A DNA stretch of 64,000 nucleotides from Setoptus koraiensis (taxonomy: Eukaryota; Arthropoda), in assembly GCA_048013815.1 (NCBI GenBank), contig CM106585.1, positions 9,796,001 to 9,860,000 on the forward strand, read 5' to 3'. Each line of letters starts with the position of its first letter. Position 1 is the stretch's first letter. The notes below the pieces were generated by a model that was not told the origin of the DNA, did not search any database, and saw nothing but the letters and a program-made list of their open reading frames with translations. Made by a program: the position numbers and the translations under genes. Below are positions 1 to 12,684 of this stretch, piece by piece.

Positions 1-1671
1 CGGGGGCCCCACTTTACACAAAATTCCTTTCAATGGGCCGACTCTCACAGGGACAGTTTAAAAGTGGATTGCGCGAATTTGAAACATTCTAAAACGTCAG
101 CCAGTGAATAATTTATGGATTGCCATCTCAAAAAGGAGAGCGCCAATCTATTAGTGGCGACTTGCTTTGCATCACTTAGCTCAACTTTGCTCGCTTTCCG
201 TTCCAGTCGCTGGCCGGGCCCGACAACCGGGCTCCGAAGTGCGCCCCGGTCGGGCTCCGAAGTGCGCCCCGGCCGGGCAGCCCGACACACCCAACTGGGG
301 CCCGGTGGTGCTTAGGCTCGGCTTCAACGCAAAGCCCGACGCCCAGCCAATGGGCGCCTCTTTCATTCGTGACTTTCTACTAGCTGTCAAATTTCGAGCC
401 TTTTCTCACTATCTGAAATCATGTATCGCTGTTCAAGATTATTGCTCGCCGCAAGCGAAGCAACGACCCGTTTCTGAGCTCCTTTCTTAGGGCGACGCAC
501 CACTAGCGGTGGCGAAAGGTTCCCATAAAACAAACAATGTCAGTGGGCGATATTTACAGCAAGACGACATTCATTAACGATGGCGATGGAATTTAATCGT
601 GCGACACAAAAATCGCTGTGTCACTTCATTATGCAACATGTCGTGTGACGGCGGCATCAATATCGGAAAGGCGAAATATATGAGAGAGGCCAACAGCACA
701 TAGTAACGGATTGAGCAAAATCAACAAAGCAAAACAGAGTCAAAAGGGACAACTCAATTATGAGAATGGTTACGCATTGGCGCTGGCCTGTATCACGGCG
801 CTAGCGATCATGTAAATATTGAGATTGGTTTAGAATATTAATTAAGTGTGTGCTGCGCTGAATGGAATAAATAATAATATCGGGCCGCCAACATACGCCG
901 CTAAGCTACTTTTGCTAAGTTCTTATGTTTGGCTACATAGTGATAATAATAATAATAGTAATAAGAATGGCAGTTGCGAGGACAGTTGAACAGGCTGTTG
1001 GCGTTGTTGCGTCGCAAGCCTCAATTTTGCCGGCCCGCTGTTTTTGTGTCGCTGAGTGGCGGGCCGGCGTTCTTTGTCCGGCCATCCGGCTAATGATAAG
1101 CCATGAATATATTACGACCATGATCCGAGGGCTGAGCTGACAAGATCACTCAGCTCGGCTTTATGTTTGCTCTTGATGAAGAAGATTTCTTGATTGATGC
1201 TCACAACGATCTAGTAGACACAGGCAGGCGCACGCAATCACGACGCGCCCACCAACGGAACGTATAATTAAGGATTAGCTCGACAGAACTTGGCGAGCTT
1301 GCCGCAAGCTCGTGAGTTGGCTGGCTGTCGGGCTGGCTGGCTGTCGGGCGGGCTGGCAACAAAAACTGGCTAGAGATTGTGAACAATTGGCCAAGACGAC
1401 TAAATAACCGACATTCATCAATATCGTGCACAATGACAGCGAGGGATAAAGCTCCGAGAAAAAAAAAACTTGAGACTGCCAGCGATAGGTGAGCGAGGCA
1501 CACATGAAAAAAGGCTGAAATACTTGTACAAATACTTGTATCAACCGGCGCTCATGGAGCGGAAAGAGGCACACGTACACGCACGCGCGCACACCGAAGC
1601 AATATATTACATAATAGGCTCATAGTAGCGATGAATTAACTGCGTGCAGATATAAGTAGACTTTTTGAGGC

Positions 1672-1704
1672 CACTCCACACTGTGGACTGCACAGTGTGG
1701 AGTG
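1672..1704. repeat. Perfect 14-bp inverted repeat, 5-nt spacer
   Basis: Left arm CACTCCACACTGTG at 1672-1685 and its exact reverse complement at 1691-1704, separated by GACTG. No gene is adjacent. A template-switch origin is an inference. Confidence 0.9.
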
Positions 1705-3762
1705 CATAGGCTTACCGAGCCACTATCAGTCATGCAGCATAATAAGGCAACGGTCAAGTGGCGAGGCCATGCTACAGAGGCCATACACGGAATAACTAAT
1801 TGCAGAAAATAATCATCGCCTAACGGCGTCGAGGCCCCGCTAGTGAGCGTGCTTTTCGGGGCACATTGGCGTGCTAGAGCTAAAGATAATCCATATTTAT
1901 GGCGCTTGTCTCAGAGTGAACAACCGTCGCACCGTCGAACAGTTAAAGCAACAGATTAGCATGCAGAATAAATTTTTACGGCACTTGTTAAATTACAACG
2001 TCGCATGACAGCGAGCTGTTCAAACGTCTGTTGCGATTATAGGAAGAGCATGAAAATCAAAAAAAAAACGCGGATCCTCACAAGAACAGGTAAAAATTGG
2101 TCAAAATTTGCCCAAATGTTGCAATGGGATATATCGTCCAGCCGTGCTTGCTCACGAGCGGTCGCAACAATACTCTCTCACTGATACTAACTCGTGTGTC
2201 ACCTTCAATATTCGACGTGTCGCAAGCCCCGAAAAACAGAACACATAGGATACCGTTGATTGGCCACGGTTGTTCTGTTCGCGGCTCATCGATAAATAGT
2301 CGGCTCAGTTGCGTCCGCTTTCGGCTTCCATTCAAACAATCGGTCGAGCCGTTGTGTCTCAAGCCGACTTTCAGACGGGCCTCTAAAACACGTTGTCGAA
2401 AGAGGGACCCTCGCAGAGATTAGCGGCCACTTTTTGTAATAACATCAGAATAACTATTATACGGCACACAATACGGCACGCATAAACTAAACATCCACGC
2501 ACAAAGTCATCATCTCGGCCCAATCTTGACAATTTATCTCCGTAACTCTCTTATGTGATGCTGGCACGCTGTTGCACGATCGACAATCAGATCACGTACT
2601 CGCCAGTGTCGCAACATTTGCCTGGCATGGGTGCCGTAGTACCGTTGCTCGTTGGCTCCGTTCATCGGTTCATTTTCTCTCTGTACAAACGACATCACAA
2701 ACAGTGCCAACGAGCGCACCAAACAACGTCCAACTGCTTGTCGTATTTTCGGTACCTAAATAACAACATTTTTGTATGTGACCCGATACCCGTAATATCT
2801 CGTTATTTTACACGCTTACAGAACCAGAATACGACAACTTTATCTGGCGAAATAACCAGTGCCACTAGTCACAAGTTAATTACAAGATTGGCGCTCCGCC
2901 ATAGGCGCACGCAAGCCCACTGAAACTAGACTGTCTCGAATGGCCACGGCAAGACGACGTTTTTAATAAGAGAGAAACTCATTAGAGAGCTGCCAATCAT
3001 AGATAACAACCACTGAGCTGATGCAACCAGCTTAGCAGGCGGTCCCCTCTTTAGTTGGAAACTCTTTTGAAATCAATTTTTCACGAAAGCGAAATCTTCG
3101 ATGGGACAGAAATTTTCACAAGAACCAAAAATCGTCGGTTTGGCTCTCATTTTCAACGCGTGGCCATATCAAGAGCTGAAAAATACTGAAAGGACACCGA
3201 AAAAACATTTGCACATATCTGATGATTCTGCAATATATGTTTTTCTGTTTTTAGAAAATTTAGTCTTACAAGCCGAGAACGTGTTTTTCCTTGTGGGAAA
3301 CTTTCAGGAGAACCTCGTAAATCATAATTACAAGATCTGCTCGAGGCGCGACTGTTTTCACCGGAATCAGGCGAAAATTCCAGAGACGAATGAGCAAATT
3401 ATGCCCAGGGAAAAGCATCTGAGACATACGAAATGATTCAACCGAAACAGGAGCACGCTATTCGACTGGACATGCAATGTTGTTCAATTGTCAACTGAAC
3501 AAAAACAAACGACTCTAACAAATGGAAAATCCTGGGGGTTCCCCGTGGGTTTTCGGTCTGATCTAGCCTAGTCTTGTGTGTTTGCGAATGGATGAAAACT
3601 GCAAGAAACTGGGTTCAACGGGCTCAAATCAACGCAGCCTTGTGAACAAGCGAAAAAAAAAATTTACTAACATCATTTCACGCAGCTAAACTGGGAAGCA
3701 ACAGCCTATCCTTGCTCTTTTTCCTGCTGCGCCCCAATCATTGTATCAGGCCGAAAACAACA

Positions 3763-3806
3763 TTTTTTTGGACATTGTGAATGGCTGTTCACAATGTCCA
3801 AAAAAA
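3763..3806. repeat. Perfect 19-bp inverted repeat, 6-nt spacer
   Basis: Arms 3763-3781 and 3788-3806 are exact reverse complements (a T7 run followed by GGACATTGTGAA). The spacer is TGGCTG. It lies in gene-free DNA. Confidence 0.9.
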
Positions 3807-5607
3807 AACAATGTCGCCAAAAACAAAACGTCTCACCTTTGGCCAAACTTTCGTCTAGGTGATTCGTCGTCGCCAATGTCATTAAGGGCCCTGCCACAGC
3901 GTTTATAAGCTGGCCTCGCTTCCTGTTTACCTAGCCTGCCGAAAGCGTCGGTGTGTCTAGTGTGATAAAATACATTACTGGCACAATCTAGCGGGCCAGG
4001 GTTGGCAGGAAGTCGAGCATTAAATCGAGTTATTGTATTGTGTGCGTTGCTGTCGCAGTGTTTTTGAGAGCAGTGTCGTGTATTTGAGTGAGGCACTCGA
4101 ATATCGCTGAAAAAAAGAAGAAGAAAATCAACGCGAAATGTTCTTATAATTCATGCTAACGGATAAATTTTTTTTCTTCTCTTTTGTGCCAGATAACTCG
4201 TTAATAGGGGCTCGAGGTAACACCACCGAAAGAAAGTTCCGTTTGCCACTTCCTTTTTTCGAAAATTAGCAGTGCACAAAAGATTTTAGCACGCCTGTCA
4301 GTGTAAATGGGCCCGCGTTGCAAACTTCGTCATGGCCCCCATAATAACTGGCACTTGAAATGGAACGGGAACACATATGTTTGTGTTTCGTCATCGAAAG
4401 CCGCGTGTGAGCGTGCTGCAAATAACAATTTCGTTCGGCCGCTTGGTTGACCCATCAGCAAGCGACTTCCTTTTGTCTATTTTCCATGGGGACTTGCCAA
4501 ACTCAACACCCGTAACTCACCAGTCATGAGTCACGGCAGGCCAGGTGAGCAAGGTGGTTGCACTGTAACGCGGGCTAGATGCACTTTATTATCTAGAAAT
4601 AGCGATAAAGTGTTTACTTGGTGGCTCTCGATCTCACTCTATCTCGTCTTGTCTCGCCTCGCCTCGCCCCGTCTTGTCTTGTCTTGTTATTTTCGCGCTA
4701 GCTCGTGGTGTGGTTCAGGTTAGTGGTCGTTGATTGCCAAACATCTATCTCGTTGTTACGTAAACAAACGGATAACTTATCTGGGTGGATAAGTCGCCCA
4801 TCGATAGATGGATAGATTGTATCGGGCGAGTCGCTCATGGCGCTGGATGTTGCTTGTTGTCGGGCCGGGCTGTGCGCGCCCCACCGACGGCTACATTATG
4901 GCCATGAGGGCGATACATGAATAATACATCTATAAAAAGCGGGCCAATAATTGTGCCCAAAAAGATAAGAAAGTAAAATTATTGGTGATGAACTAGATAC
5001 AACAATATATATGTGGTTGTTGTTGTTGTTTATCTGCCGGCAATTTATCTCTTTTGTGCCAAGCATAATTGCCATGCAATGCGATGAAATGATGATGCCA
5101 TCCAGCCAGCAGCTAAGCCGGCCACATTTTTGCCAGCTCGTCTGGAAAAAATATTGCCTGTCGCGCTGATTATTGGGTCGCCATTACGTGTTCGCTCTCG
5201 ATGGATATATTCACTTCGAAATGCGGATAAAGATGAAGCGGGCTTGTTTGGGGCTCAGCCAGTCTCAGGCAGTTTCGCGCTCAAGCTGAGCCATGCAATC
5301 AATTGGGCCTTTTGATTGATGCGCTCGGTCGCTCTTGAGGGGAGCCTCTTAGCATCGATTGATGCTGTTCTAGTTTTAACCAGCCAGTTTGTATGCCGAG
5401 ATGTGTGTGTATTTTGCGACGAAAGATAAAGCAACGGGATTCACGCTGTTTACAGGCGCTGCCGATAAATTCCGGCAGGCTTAATGAGATGAGCATATTT
5501 CCATGATGTTGCCAATGATGTTGCCAACAAAACCGGGGCCCGCACTGGTGCCGGCCAGCCAGTCTGAGCAAGTTTGGCAGAGCTAGTTTCGTTTAGTTTT
5601 CCCCTTC

Positions 5608-5692
5608 AGATAGCCGGCTTCGGATAGCCGGCTTCGGATAGCCGGCTTCGGATAGCTGGCTTCGGATAGCTGGCTTTGCATAGCTGGCGCGT
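5608..5692. repeat. 14-bp minisatellite, about six copies
   Basis: Unit close to GGATAGCCGGCTTC. The first copies are near-identical; later ones carry a C-to-T change (AGCTGGC), so the array grades from conserved to diverged along its length. Confidence 0.85.
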
Positions 5693-6166
5693 TGGCTGGC
5701 AGTAGCAGCGCAGTGGTCGGCCAAAAGAGAGGATTTAGCCAACTTAGCTGGTGGGATCTGCACGGCGGACTCGAGTGAGGAAATGCCAAGATATGCAATT
5801 TTGGCCCGTTGCTGGCTATCTAATTTCCAATAGAGGAGAAGCTGCCACAAACACGAGCACCACCGTCACAAACATCCCACAGCGAACGAGCTTACATTGT
5901 GGATTAGGCTGGCCCGAGTCGGGTCAGGTTAGGGCGAGTTTTAAAATGGCTGGCTGGTCAGAGGTGCCGGCGCAAGTGTCAGCGCGCCAACTTTGGCTGA
6001 GCTCGGCTCGGTGGGGCCCCAGCTTTGACGGGCCCCAACCGGGCCATCGGCGGCGGCACCAGCAAGCTTGTGGCCGTTGGTATGTTTGTTGACACCACCG
6101 CTGACCAAATCTAGCTGACACTGTAAGTGAGTGAACGACTCGACTGGTCAGCCCGATGCAGCGGGC

Positions 6167-6265
6167 TTGTTGTTGTGGTTGTTGTGGCTGTTGTTGCTGT
6201 TGTTGTCGCTGGTGTTGCTGTTGTCGCTGTTGTCGCCGTTGTCGCTGGTGTTGTCGTTGCTGCTG
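6167..6265. repeat. TTG/TCG trinucleotide tract
   Basis: Imperfect TTG tract with TCG, TGG and CTG interruptions. It makes long low-complexity open frames on both strands (poly-V/L/C or poly-Q/N), none of which has other gene features. Confidence 0.85.
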
Positions 6266-7117
6266 GCGGTGGTCAGAGGTGGACAAGAGGCAACTTTCAA
6301 GTGGACGGCACTCACACTGTTGTGGTGGCAAACACTGGCACCACAACACCGACTGAATTGCGGATAACATAACAGTTGCGTTATGTTGAATGATGCACAC
6401 ACAATTGCCCATGCCGTAACAGCACCAACATCAACATCAACATCAACAGCAGCAGCAGCAGTGAGATGCCAATGACGCAACAACAAATCAATGTTTGATG
6501 TTTATCCTCGCACTTGGCGCACAGTGCGCTTGGCCAAGAGCGAGCTTTCCGTTAGTTTGGCGTGCCAGTTTCACTCGTGGGGCTCCTTTGCACTCTCTCT
6601 CTCTCTCTCTCTATGCCTCTATAGATATAGATATATCGTGTGGTCAGTTGTTGAGCGAGACTGACTTACTCGCACTGCGCGCATATTACATTATTATGTC
6701 ATAGATGTGGTCGAATTCCCTCCTGTGCAGTCGTCTCATTACATCACCGCTAACAGGCTGATGAATGAGCGTAATTATTGGACAACACACACGAAATGAT
6801 TATAAGTAAGTGAATTTATGGTGAACCGCGGCTGAATACGATGGGCGTTGGTCACCTGGTGCAGTTTGCGGCTCGCTTGCATCACTTGCGATGCCCAGCT
6901 TCGAATCCTTGGAGCGCATTCGAAGAATTTTCGGCGTCTCGAGGCTGCAGCTTCCAATTGGGTGTTTGTGCACGCCATGAGTTTTGTCTACCGGCGGCGC
7001 TGTTCATCCATGAATACTTGTCCACGCGGCTCGCCGATGCTGCTGCCGGCGCCACCGCCGCCGCCGTTGCATCATCGGCCTATTAATGGCGTACGTGCGT
7101 GTGCGTGTTCCACTTAA

Positions 7118-7152
7118 ACAACAACAACAACGACAACAACAACAACAACAAT
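7118..7152. repeat. CAA trinucleotide tract
   Basis: Run of CAA repeats with a single CGA interruption in non-coding sequence. Confidence 0.85.
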
Positions 7153-7456
7153 AGACACCGATAGACAACGGCACACAACGGTGACGGCCAGCGTCTGGCG
7201 ACACACACGCACACAAACACAAAGCGAAGCGAGCATAGGCTGGCGAAAGATAAATAAAGCGCCAAGAAGAGGAATTGCAGCATCGAAATGGGGCCCGAGA
7301 AAGGGTGAGGCCGGTGGCCAGGCTGTGCGCGGCACTGCTTGCGAGGGTGTATTTGTGTTGATATTTGTGCGGATATTTGTGTGTATGTTTACGAGCATGT
7401 TTGCCAGCATGCTTGTGTGTTGGCTGTTGGCTGTTGGTTGTTGGCTGCGCACATAC

Positions 7457-7459
7457 AGC

Positions 7460-7493
<34 letters not shown>

Positions 7494-7510
7494 ACAACAA
7501 CAACAACAAT
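7457..7510. repeat. CAA trinucleotide tract
   Basis: About 17 CAA/AAC units with one CGA interruption. It is followed at about 7539-7551 by a short run of alternating CG dinucleotides. Confidence 0.85.
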
Positions 7511-9046
7511 GGTAGTCGCAAAAGTTGTCATAAATGGGCGCGCGCGCGCGCGGGCACCGCTAACTGACGCGCCGACAAGAGAGACAGATATGCTAATAAA
7601 TAATAGCGTTTGTTGCAACCGGAACAAACAAGCGGCGGACGAGCGCGCCGGGATTAACGCGCGCGCCCCATGAAATTTTTCACAGCTTGTTCTGGTGCTA
7701 GTTGGCGCTTATATTACTGCAGCCCGGCAGCCCGGCAGCCTGGCAGCGGTAATATGGGCTCAAGAACAAGGTATATTTAGTAGTTGTCGCGAGTGGTGGG
7801 CGCATCGGAGATTTCGCTAGAAATAGCGAAGGAAATAGGTGAAAATTGTCGAGAATGGGCCAGGTTAGAATGGAAACACCACAAATAGCATTAGTTTATC
7901 CGGCCTTTCGGCGAGCGGGCCCGCCGAGTCGGCGCGCCCGCCGGGAGGCCGCTCCCGTGCGCTCGCTACCGCCAATAAACGTCTCGCCCGGCCGGCCGGC
8001 CGGCCAGGTATGTGTCGGCTCCAGTTATGCAAGACGCCGTGCCAGCATTGGCCGGCACCGGGCGCGGTATTGGGTTACGCTGGCGAGCTTGGGCAATGGG
8101 TAGTTGTCGCAGTTGGCCTGCCGGCCCGGACAAACAAAGCGCGCCTGGGCCCTGGCAAACAACCGCTGACCAGCGGGCAACGCTCGAAAATATTATTGCG
8201 CAATCACCAACAGCAAGCAATTATTATTCCGCGCCGGGCGCTTGTCAGCGGCGCGACTGGCGAGTGTCACTGGCACGCTGGCCGGCCGGCCCGCCGGCCC
8301 GCCGACTGTCACATGCAGACAGGTGCGCGCGCGTGTGTGCACGAGCTGTGCACGAGCCGAGCCACACTTGCTGGCCCACTGACAGCAGCGCCATCGAACA
8401 GGTGACAAGACAGTTTGTGTGACGCAAACCAGGCAAATTTCTAGCGCAAATGGTTGCGGTTTGGGTGCGGTTGGCCAGCGCCGAGCCGGGCAACAACTCG
8501 ACTCGCGTACAGGTAATTGTCTGGCCATGGGCAGGCACGCGCAGGGGGCCACGCGACTCGTATGATACCATGGGCCCACGAGATCAAAAACTGGCAACTG
8601 TCACACTGGCCAACAGCTGTCACTGGCAGCCATCGGTCAAGCGGCCAATGGGGCCGGTGGCGCCAGTTGCGGCCACAGCGAGAGTGGCCAAAGTGGCCAA
8701 AGTGGTGAGCTAATTGATGGTGGTGGCGGCCAATTGATTCGGGGGCCGGTTGCCGCAACTCGAACGGGGGCGCAATCATGAGTGCTGCGGGCCGGCCAGT
8801 CAAACGCGCGACATGTCAAAAGAACTCGAAAATCACAACACTGTCAGTGGGCATTTGGCGCCGTCACGACCGTCACGGCAACAACAACAGCACGCGTAGC
8901 ATGTCCGCTGTCGCTAGCCCTCGGGCTATCCGTCCCGCGCCGCTTATCTCGTCTGAGTGCCCGCCAACGGACTGCGCGGCGCCAGATAAAAGTTGCCCAC
9001 CTACTACCTGAAACGGGCACCCCTTTCGTCCCCGTTGGCATTCGGT

Positions 9047-9076
9047 CTAGTTCTAGTTCTAGTTCTAGTTCTAGTT
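9047..9076. repeat. Hexamer repeat CTAGTT x5
   Basis: Five tandem CTAGTT units. This is not an arthropod telomere-type TTAGG array: the register is CTAGTT and the tract is internal and short. Confidence 0.9.
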
Positions 9077-9120
9077 TCGGGGGGCCATATCCCTGCTTTT
9101 GGTGGGTGGTCACACAGTGA

Positions 9121-9222
9121 ACGGGGTTGTCGGTGCGCCCGGCAAACGGGGATGACGGTGCGCCCGGCAAACGGGGATGACGGTGCGCCCGGCAAACGGG
9201 GATGACGGTGCACCCGGCAAAG
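9121..9222. repeat. 25-bp minisatellite, about four copies
   Basis: Unit GCCCGGCAAACGGGGATGAC plus GGTGC (25 bp) repeated about four times with very few changes; outer copies are slightly diverged. Confidence 0.9.
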
Positions 9223-9610
9223 GCGGATATGGCTGCGCACGAGAGTGGCCAGTGGCCCAGTGAGTAGCTAAACTCAATGAGCTAAACGGGCAGCGGGGGC
9301 GTCTGTCAAATGTCGCCCGACGTATAAATTGAGCCGACGTTTTTGACAGTCCCTAGACAGTCTCTAGTTTAACGCGGCGCCGGCCACACACCGGCTGTCG
9401 GAAAGCCGCCGCTCACAGGCCGTGACCTGGGCCCATCGACAGTGACAAGTGGCGCCACCGGACATTGGCCCAGTGATTGATTGATTGGTCGCATGGGGCC
9501 GCCGGTGCGAGCGGCAAGCGACTCCTGACGCAAACGAGTAGCGACAACGTAATGAATATAAAAAAATAATGACGCAATATGATGCGTCGCGTGTATGACT
9601 GTCGTGTGAT

Positions 9611-9695
9611 CATATGGTTCGATATGGTTCTATATGGTTCTATATGGTTTTGTGTGGTTTTGTGTGGTTTTATGCGGTTTTGTGTGGTTTTATGG
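9611..9695. repeat. 11-bp minisatellite beside receptor splice donor
   Basis: Tandem units close to TATATGGTTCT grading into TGTGGTTTTAT. The array ends about 12 bp from the exon 2 donor of the 5-HT1-like gene, so on the sense (minus) strand it lies at the very start of the intron as an ACC/AAA-rich array. Confidence 0.85.
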
Positions 9696-9706
9696 GGCAA
9701 ACTCAC

Positions 9707-11782
9707 CTGATATATTCTCCAATAGAGCAGGAGTAAGAGCACGAGCGGGGCGTAAAAGGTGGATATTGTTGCAAATATCTGATAGGCCACATCTTGGCTA
9801 ACTAGGCACTTGTGCTCCTCTAAAACGCGCTTCGCAAACTCGGGATCCTTCCAGCCGAAAATGGGCGCCAGCGACACCATGGCGGCCACCAGCCAGGCCA
9901 TCAATATCATCATGTTGACGCGATGTTTTGTCCTTCGGTGAATGTAATCAACGCTGGTCACAGCGCAATACCGATCTATGGCGATGGCCAGCAAATTCAA
10001 TATGGACGCTTCAATTACGTAACACATTGATATGTGAGTTGTGCGATGCGATGCGATGCGATATATTGCGATGCGTGATATATTGTGATATGCATTGTGT
10101 GGGCGGGTGTGTGTTGATATATTATGTAAAAGTTGGCCAGGGCGATAGTTGAGACATAAATTTAGTTAGTATGTGACGCATGTTTAAGTGTGAACTCTCA
10201 AAGCTTGCATGCGAGCCCCCCGTTTACATAATATTCAGTTGTGTGTCTGAGATTGGGCCGGCTTCGGGCCGACGCCGGCCGGCCAACTGGGACTACGGGC
10301 GCGGATTTGCCCCAAGCCCGAGCGAGCGCCAAAAGCGGCCAGAAATTAAAATAAAACAAACACAAATGTATAAATAGCACAGATAGCTGGTGCTGGAGGT
10401 GGTAAATTAAAGTTGTCGCAACAACCACGACACACACGACGAGCCACTCAGGACACGCCGAACACACACACTGGACAGGTGACACTGGACAGGTGACACT
10501 GGACAGGTGACAGCGGACGGGTGACGGCGGACGGGTGACGGCGGTGCGGTTGTGGGCAGGCCGGCAATTGTGCGCCAGCGGACACAAACAAGCGGATTGA
10601 ATGACACGACTGTCTATTGTTGTTCGCTTGATTCGAAAACAATTTTTCTTCTTCTTTTCTTTATTCTTTGCACCGTTTTTCGGCCCCCTCCAGTGTGCGC
10701 ATTCCAGCCTGCGAAATCCGGCCCGAAAAGTGCCCGAAACAGAACCGGAGCTGCAACGCTGTACCGGCCCGCATGCCAGTGGACGTGCGTGATTTACCGT
10801 TGCACATCTTATCACAATGTTGCTGGCGAGGCGCGGCGTGGCGCAGCCACATTCTGGCAGCCAGAAAGAAGCCCGACAACAGTGACAATTTTCATATATT
10901 TTATGGTCTCTCTCCTCATCTCCATAATGGGCGATCACTTGCTTTTTGGGGCGCGCACACGGGTCGCTTTAAATGTCCGTTTCGCTCTGATGCCCGGCCT
11001 TTCGGTTGCCCGGCTCGGGCTGGTCACTTCGGCCGACACACTACAGACAAGCGCAAAAAAGTGCCAACAACTGCGAAATTCTTGCAGCTAAATTCGCTGG
11101 CATGCCCAAACGGGCAAAATGCGAATGCTAAAAGGGGCGACACATTGGAAAATTAGCTTGTCGCGGGGCGCGTTAATGCTCGAGACGCGCGAGTGCCACA
11201 AACGGAGGAACGGTTTTCACGAGTGTGAAAATAAAAATGAAAGTGAAAAAAATAAAAGTTAAAGTGAAAAAAAATAAAACTGAAACTGAGAGAGAAAAAT
11301 AAAAGTGAAAACGAAAAAACGAAAAAACGAAAAAACGAAAAAACGAAAAAATGAAAATGAGAAAGATGAAAAAGATGAAAATTCTCGCGTGAAACAGAAA
11401 CAAACTCACCTGTGCAACACAACACGTCGGCGCTGGTCCAGAACTCGCAAACGCCCTTGCCCAGGTACCAGCCGTGACGGAGTTCGTTGTAGGCACCTAG
11501 GGGCATCACTAGACAGGCAACCATCAGGTCGGCGACGGCCAATGACAGAACTAGCTGATTTGCGGCAGTTTGTAGATTTTTGTCCTTTAATATGGCCACT
11601 ATGACAAACACATTACCCATGAAGGTGATGAGAACAATAGTGGCCAGCACCAGCGATATCATTATGAAGCTGGTGCTCGAGCCGCTCGACCAATCGACTA
11701 ATTGGTGCGCGCCGGCATCAGCGCCCACATCAGCGCCGCCGCTGTCATTGTTGTAATAATTGATTGTCGGTTGCGACTCCAT
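9707..11782 (-). CDS. 5-HT1-type serotonin receptor, first two coding exons (partial)
   Basis: A class A amine GPCR, predicted to sit in the plasma membrane and couple to Gi in response to serotonin (family knowledge). Exon 1 is 11782-11410 and exon 2 is 10008-9707. The donors read G|GTGAGT and CAG|GTGAGT, the acceptor is GAAG, and the phase-1 junction codes TASILNL across the join. Visible: an N-terminal sequon (NDS), TM1 with GN at 56-57, TM2 LAVADLMVACLVMP, the ECL1 cysteine at 112, the amine-binding Asp in TSADVLCCT (119), DRY at 136-138 (DRYCAV rather than the usual DRYWAV), an ECL2 cysteine and TM5 ending LYWRIYQ. The closest match from memory is Drosophila 5-HT1A/1B (VACLVMPLGA, SVDYIHRRT, SLAPIFGWKDP). 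ICL3, TM6 and TM7 are not found; they are probably beyond position 1. Octopamine or tyramine receptors are less likely. Confidence 0.88.
10468..10550. repeat. 14-bp minisatellite in receptor intron 1
   Basis: About five and a half copies of a unit close to ACACTGGACAGGTG, with the last copies drifting to GGCGGACGGGTGAC. It lies inside the 1.4-kb intron between the two receptor exons. Confidence 0.85.
11222..11400. repeat. Purine-rich simple repeat at receptor exon 1 donor
   Basis: A-rich tract with units such as AAAGTGAAA and GAAAAAAC. On the sense (minus) strand this is a long pyrimidine-rich stretch that starts about 10 nt inside intron 1, directly after the splice donor. Confidence 0.85.
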
Positions 11783-12656
11783 AACACTAATTAGGCTCTA
11801 ATCACACACTCTTTGGACACAAGCTGCACAATCGCTCTCGATGGGCGACTCTCATTAATTACGACTTGCCGTTTCGTGTTTGCGTTCACTTGCCGCTGTT
11901 GTCTTGATTGTGGCTCGTCGCTATTTCGCTTGATATTCATTAAGTTGAGCGCTGTGTTCGCTGTTATCGCTGGCTTATTCACTTGTGAATCTTTGCGATC
12001 GCAGTCGCTTCTTTTGCTTCTTTCGCCTCTTTTGCTTCTTTTGCTTCGTTGCGGTTCTTTCACATGCACACGATGGTGGCGCCCACTTGAACTGGCCACT
12101 AAAACGCCGATGACACGAGACAAAGTTTGTCGGGCTTGCGCCAACGGAACTTGTTGTGCTCACTTCCGGTCGCTTGCCATATTTCGTTGGGTATTTGACA
12201 TTTGCTTAAGCTGTTGCCATTATCGCTTGTCGCATTAGACGCCGTCAACTAATTAGCTCATTCTCTTTGTGTCAGGCTTATCCGATGCTCAAAATCACAC
12301 TGTTACTGGTGTGTCAATCGGTGTTCAATGGCTGGCGATATTTGTCGTTGTTCAGGTTCATGGATTGTATTGGCTGTTGTATGTTTTCTGTCATGTCATT
12401 GGGTGCTAAGTCGCATATGATATAACTGTGTCGTGCACTGGACCACTCCACTTCCACGAATGGCCGTGCCGCACAGCACCCGATCGCTACCAGTCGCCTG
12501 TGTATGCCGACACAAGTGCCGACTGGTGGTGCCCATTTTGGGCCCCACCAGTCGGCCTCATCAGTTGAGCGCCCCCTGCCCGGGGCCTCATGCTGGGCGC
12601 ATGCGCCACAAAATTTACAATGGTTACGGGTGCTCTGTGCTCATGCGTTACAAACG

Positions 12657-12684
12657 AGCCAGCCAGCCAGCCAGCCAGCCAGCC
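12657..12684. repeat. CCAG tetranucleotide run
   Basis: Seven tandem CCAG/AGCC units in non-coding DNA. Confidence 0.9.

Larger units (their letters stand above)
1..9706. other. Gene-poor, GC-rich stretch downstream of receptor exon 2
   Basis: I see no supportable gene here. Open frames are short, overlap on both strands and look like products of GC-rich or tandem-repeat sequence. Because receptor exon 2 ends at 9707 with a good splice donor, at least part of this stretch is probably intron of the 5-HT1-like gene on the minus strand. I looked for a TM6-TM7 exon (an NPxxY-type motif on the minus strand) and did not find one. The stretch is rich in GGCC words, most densely at about 7.9-9.4 kb, and carries many short tandem and inverted repeats listed separately. 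Confidence 0.6.

Noticed and set aside
7004-7627. 207-residue minus-strand frame with a Val run
   Set aside because: Built on two CAA tracts read in reverse; no other support.
9047-9076. Possible internal telomeric repeat
   Set aside because: The unit is CTAGTT, not TTAGG or TTAGGG, and there are only five copies.
10198-10938. 246-residue minus-strand frame within receptor intron 1
   Set aside because: Composition follows the local minisatellite and GC-rich DNA. It lies between two well-defined receptor exons and shows no domain.
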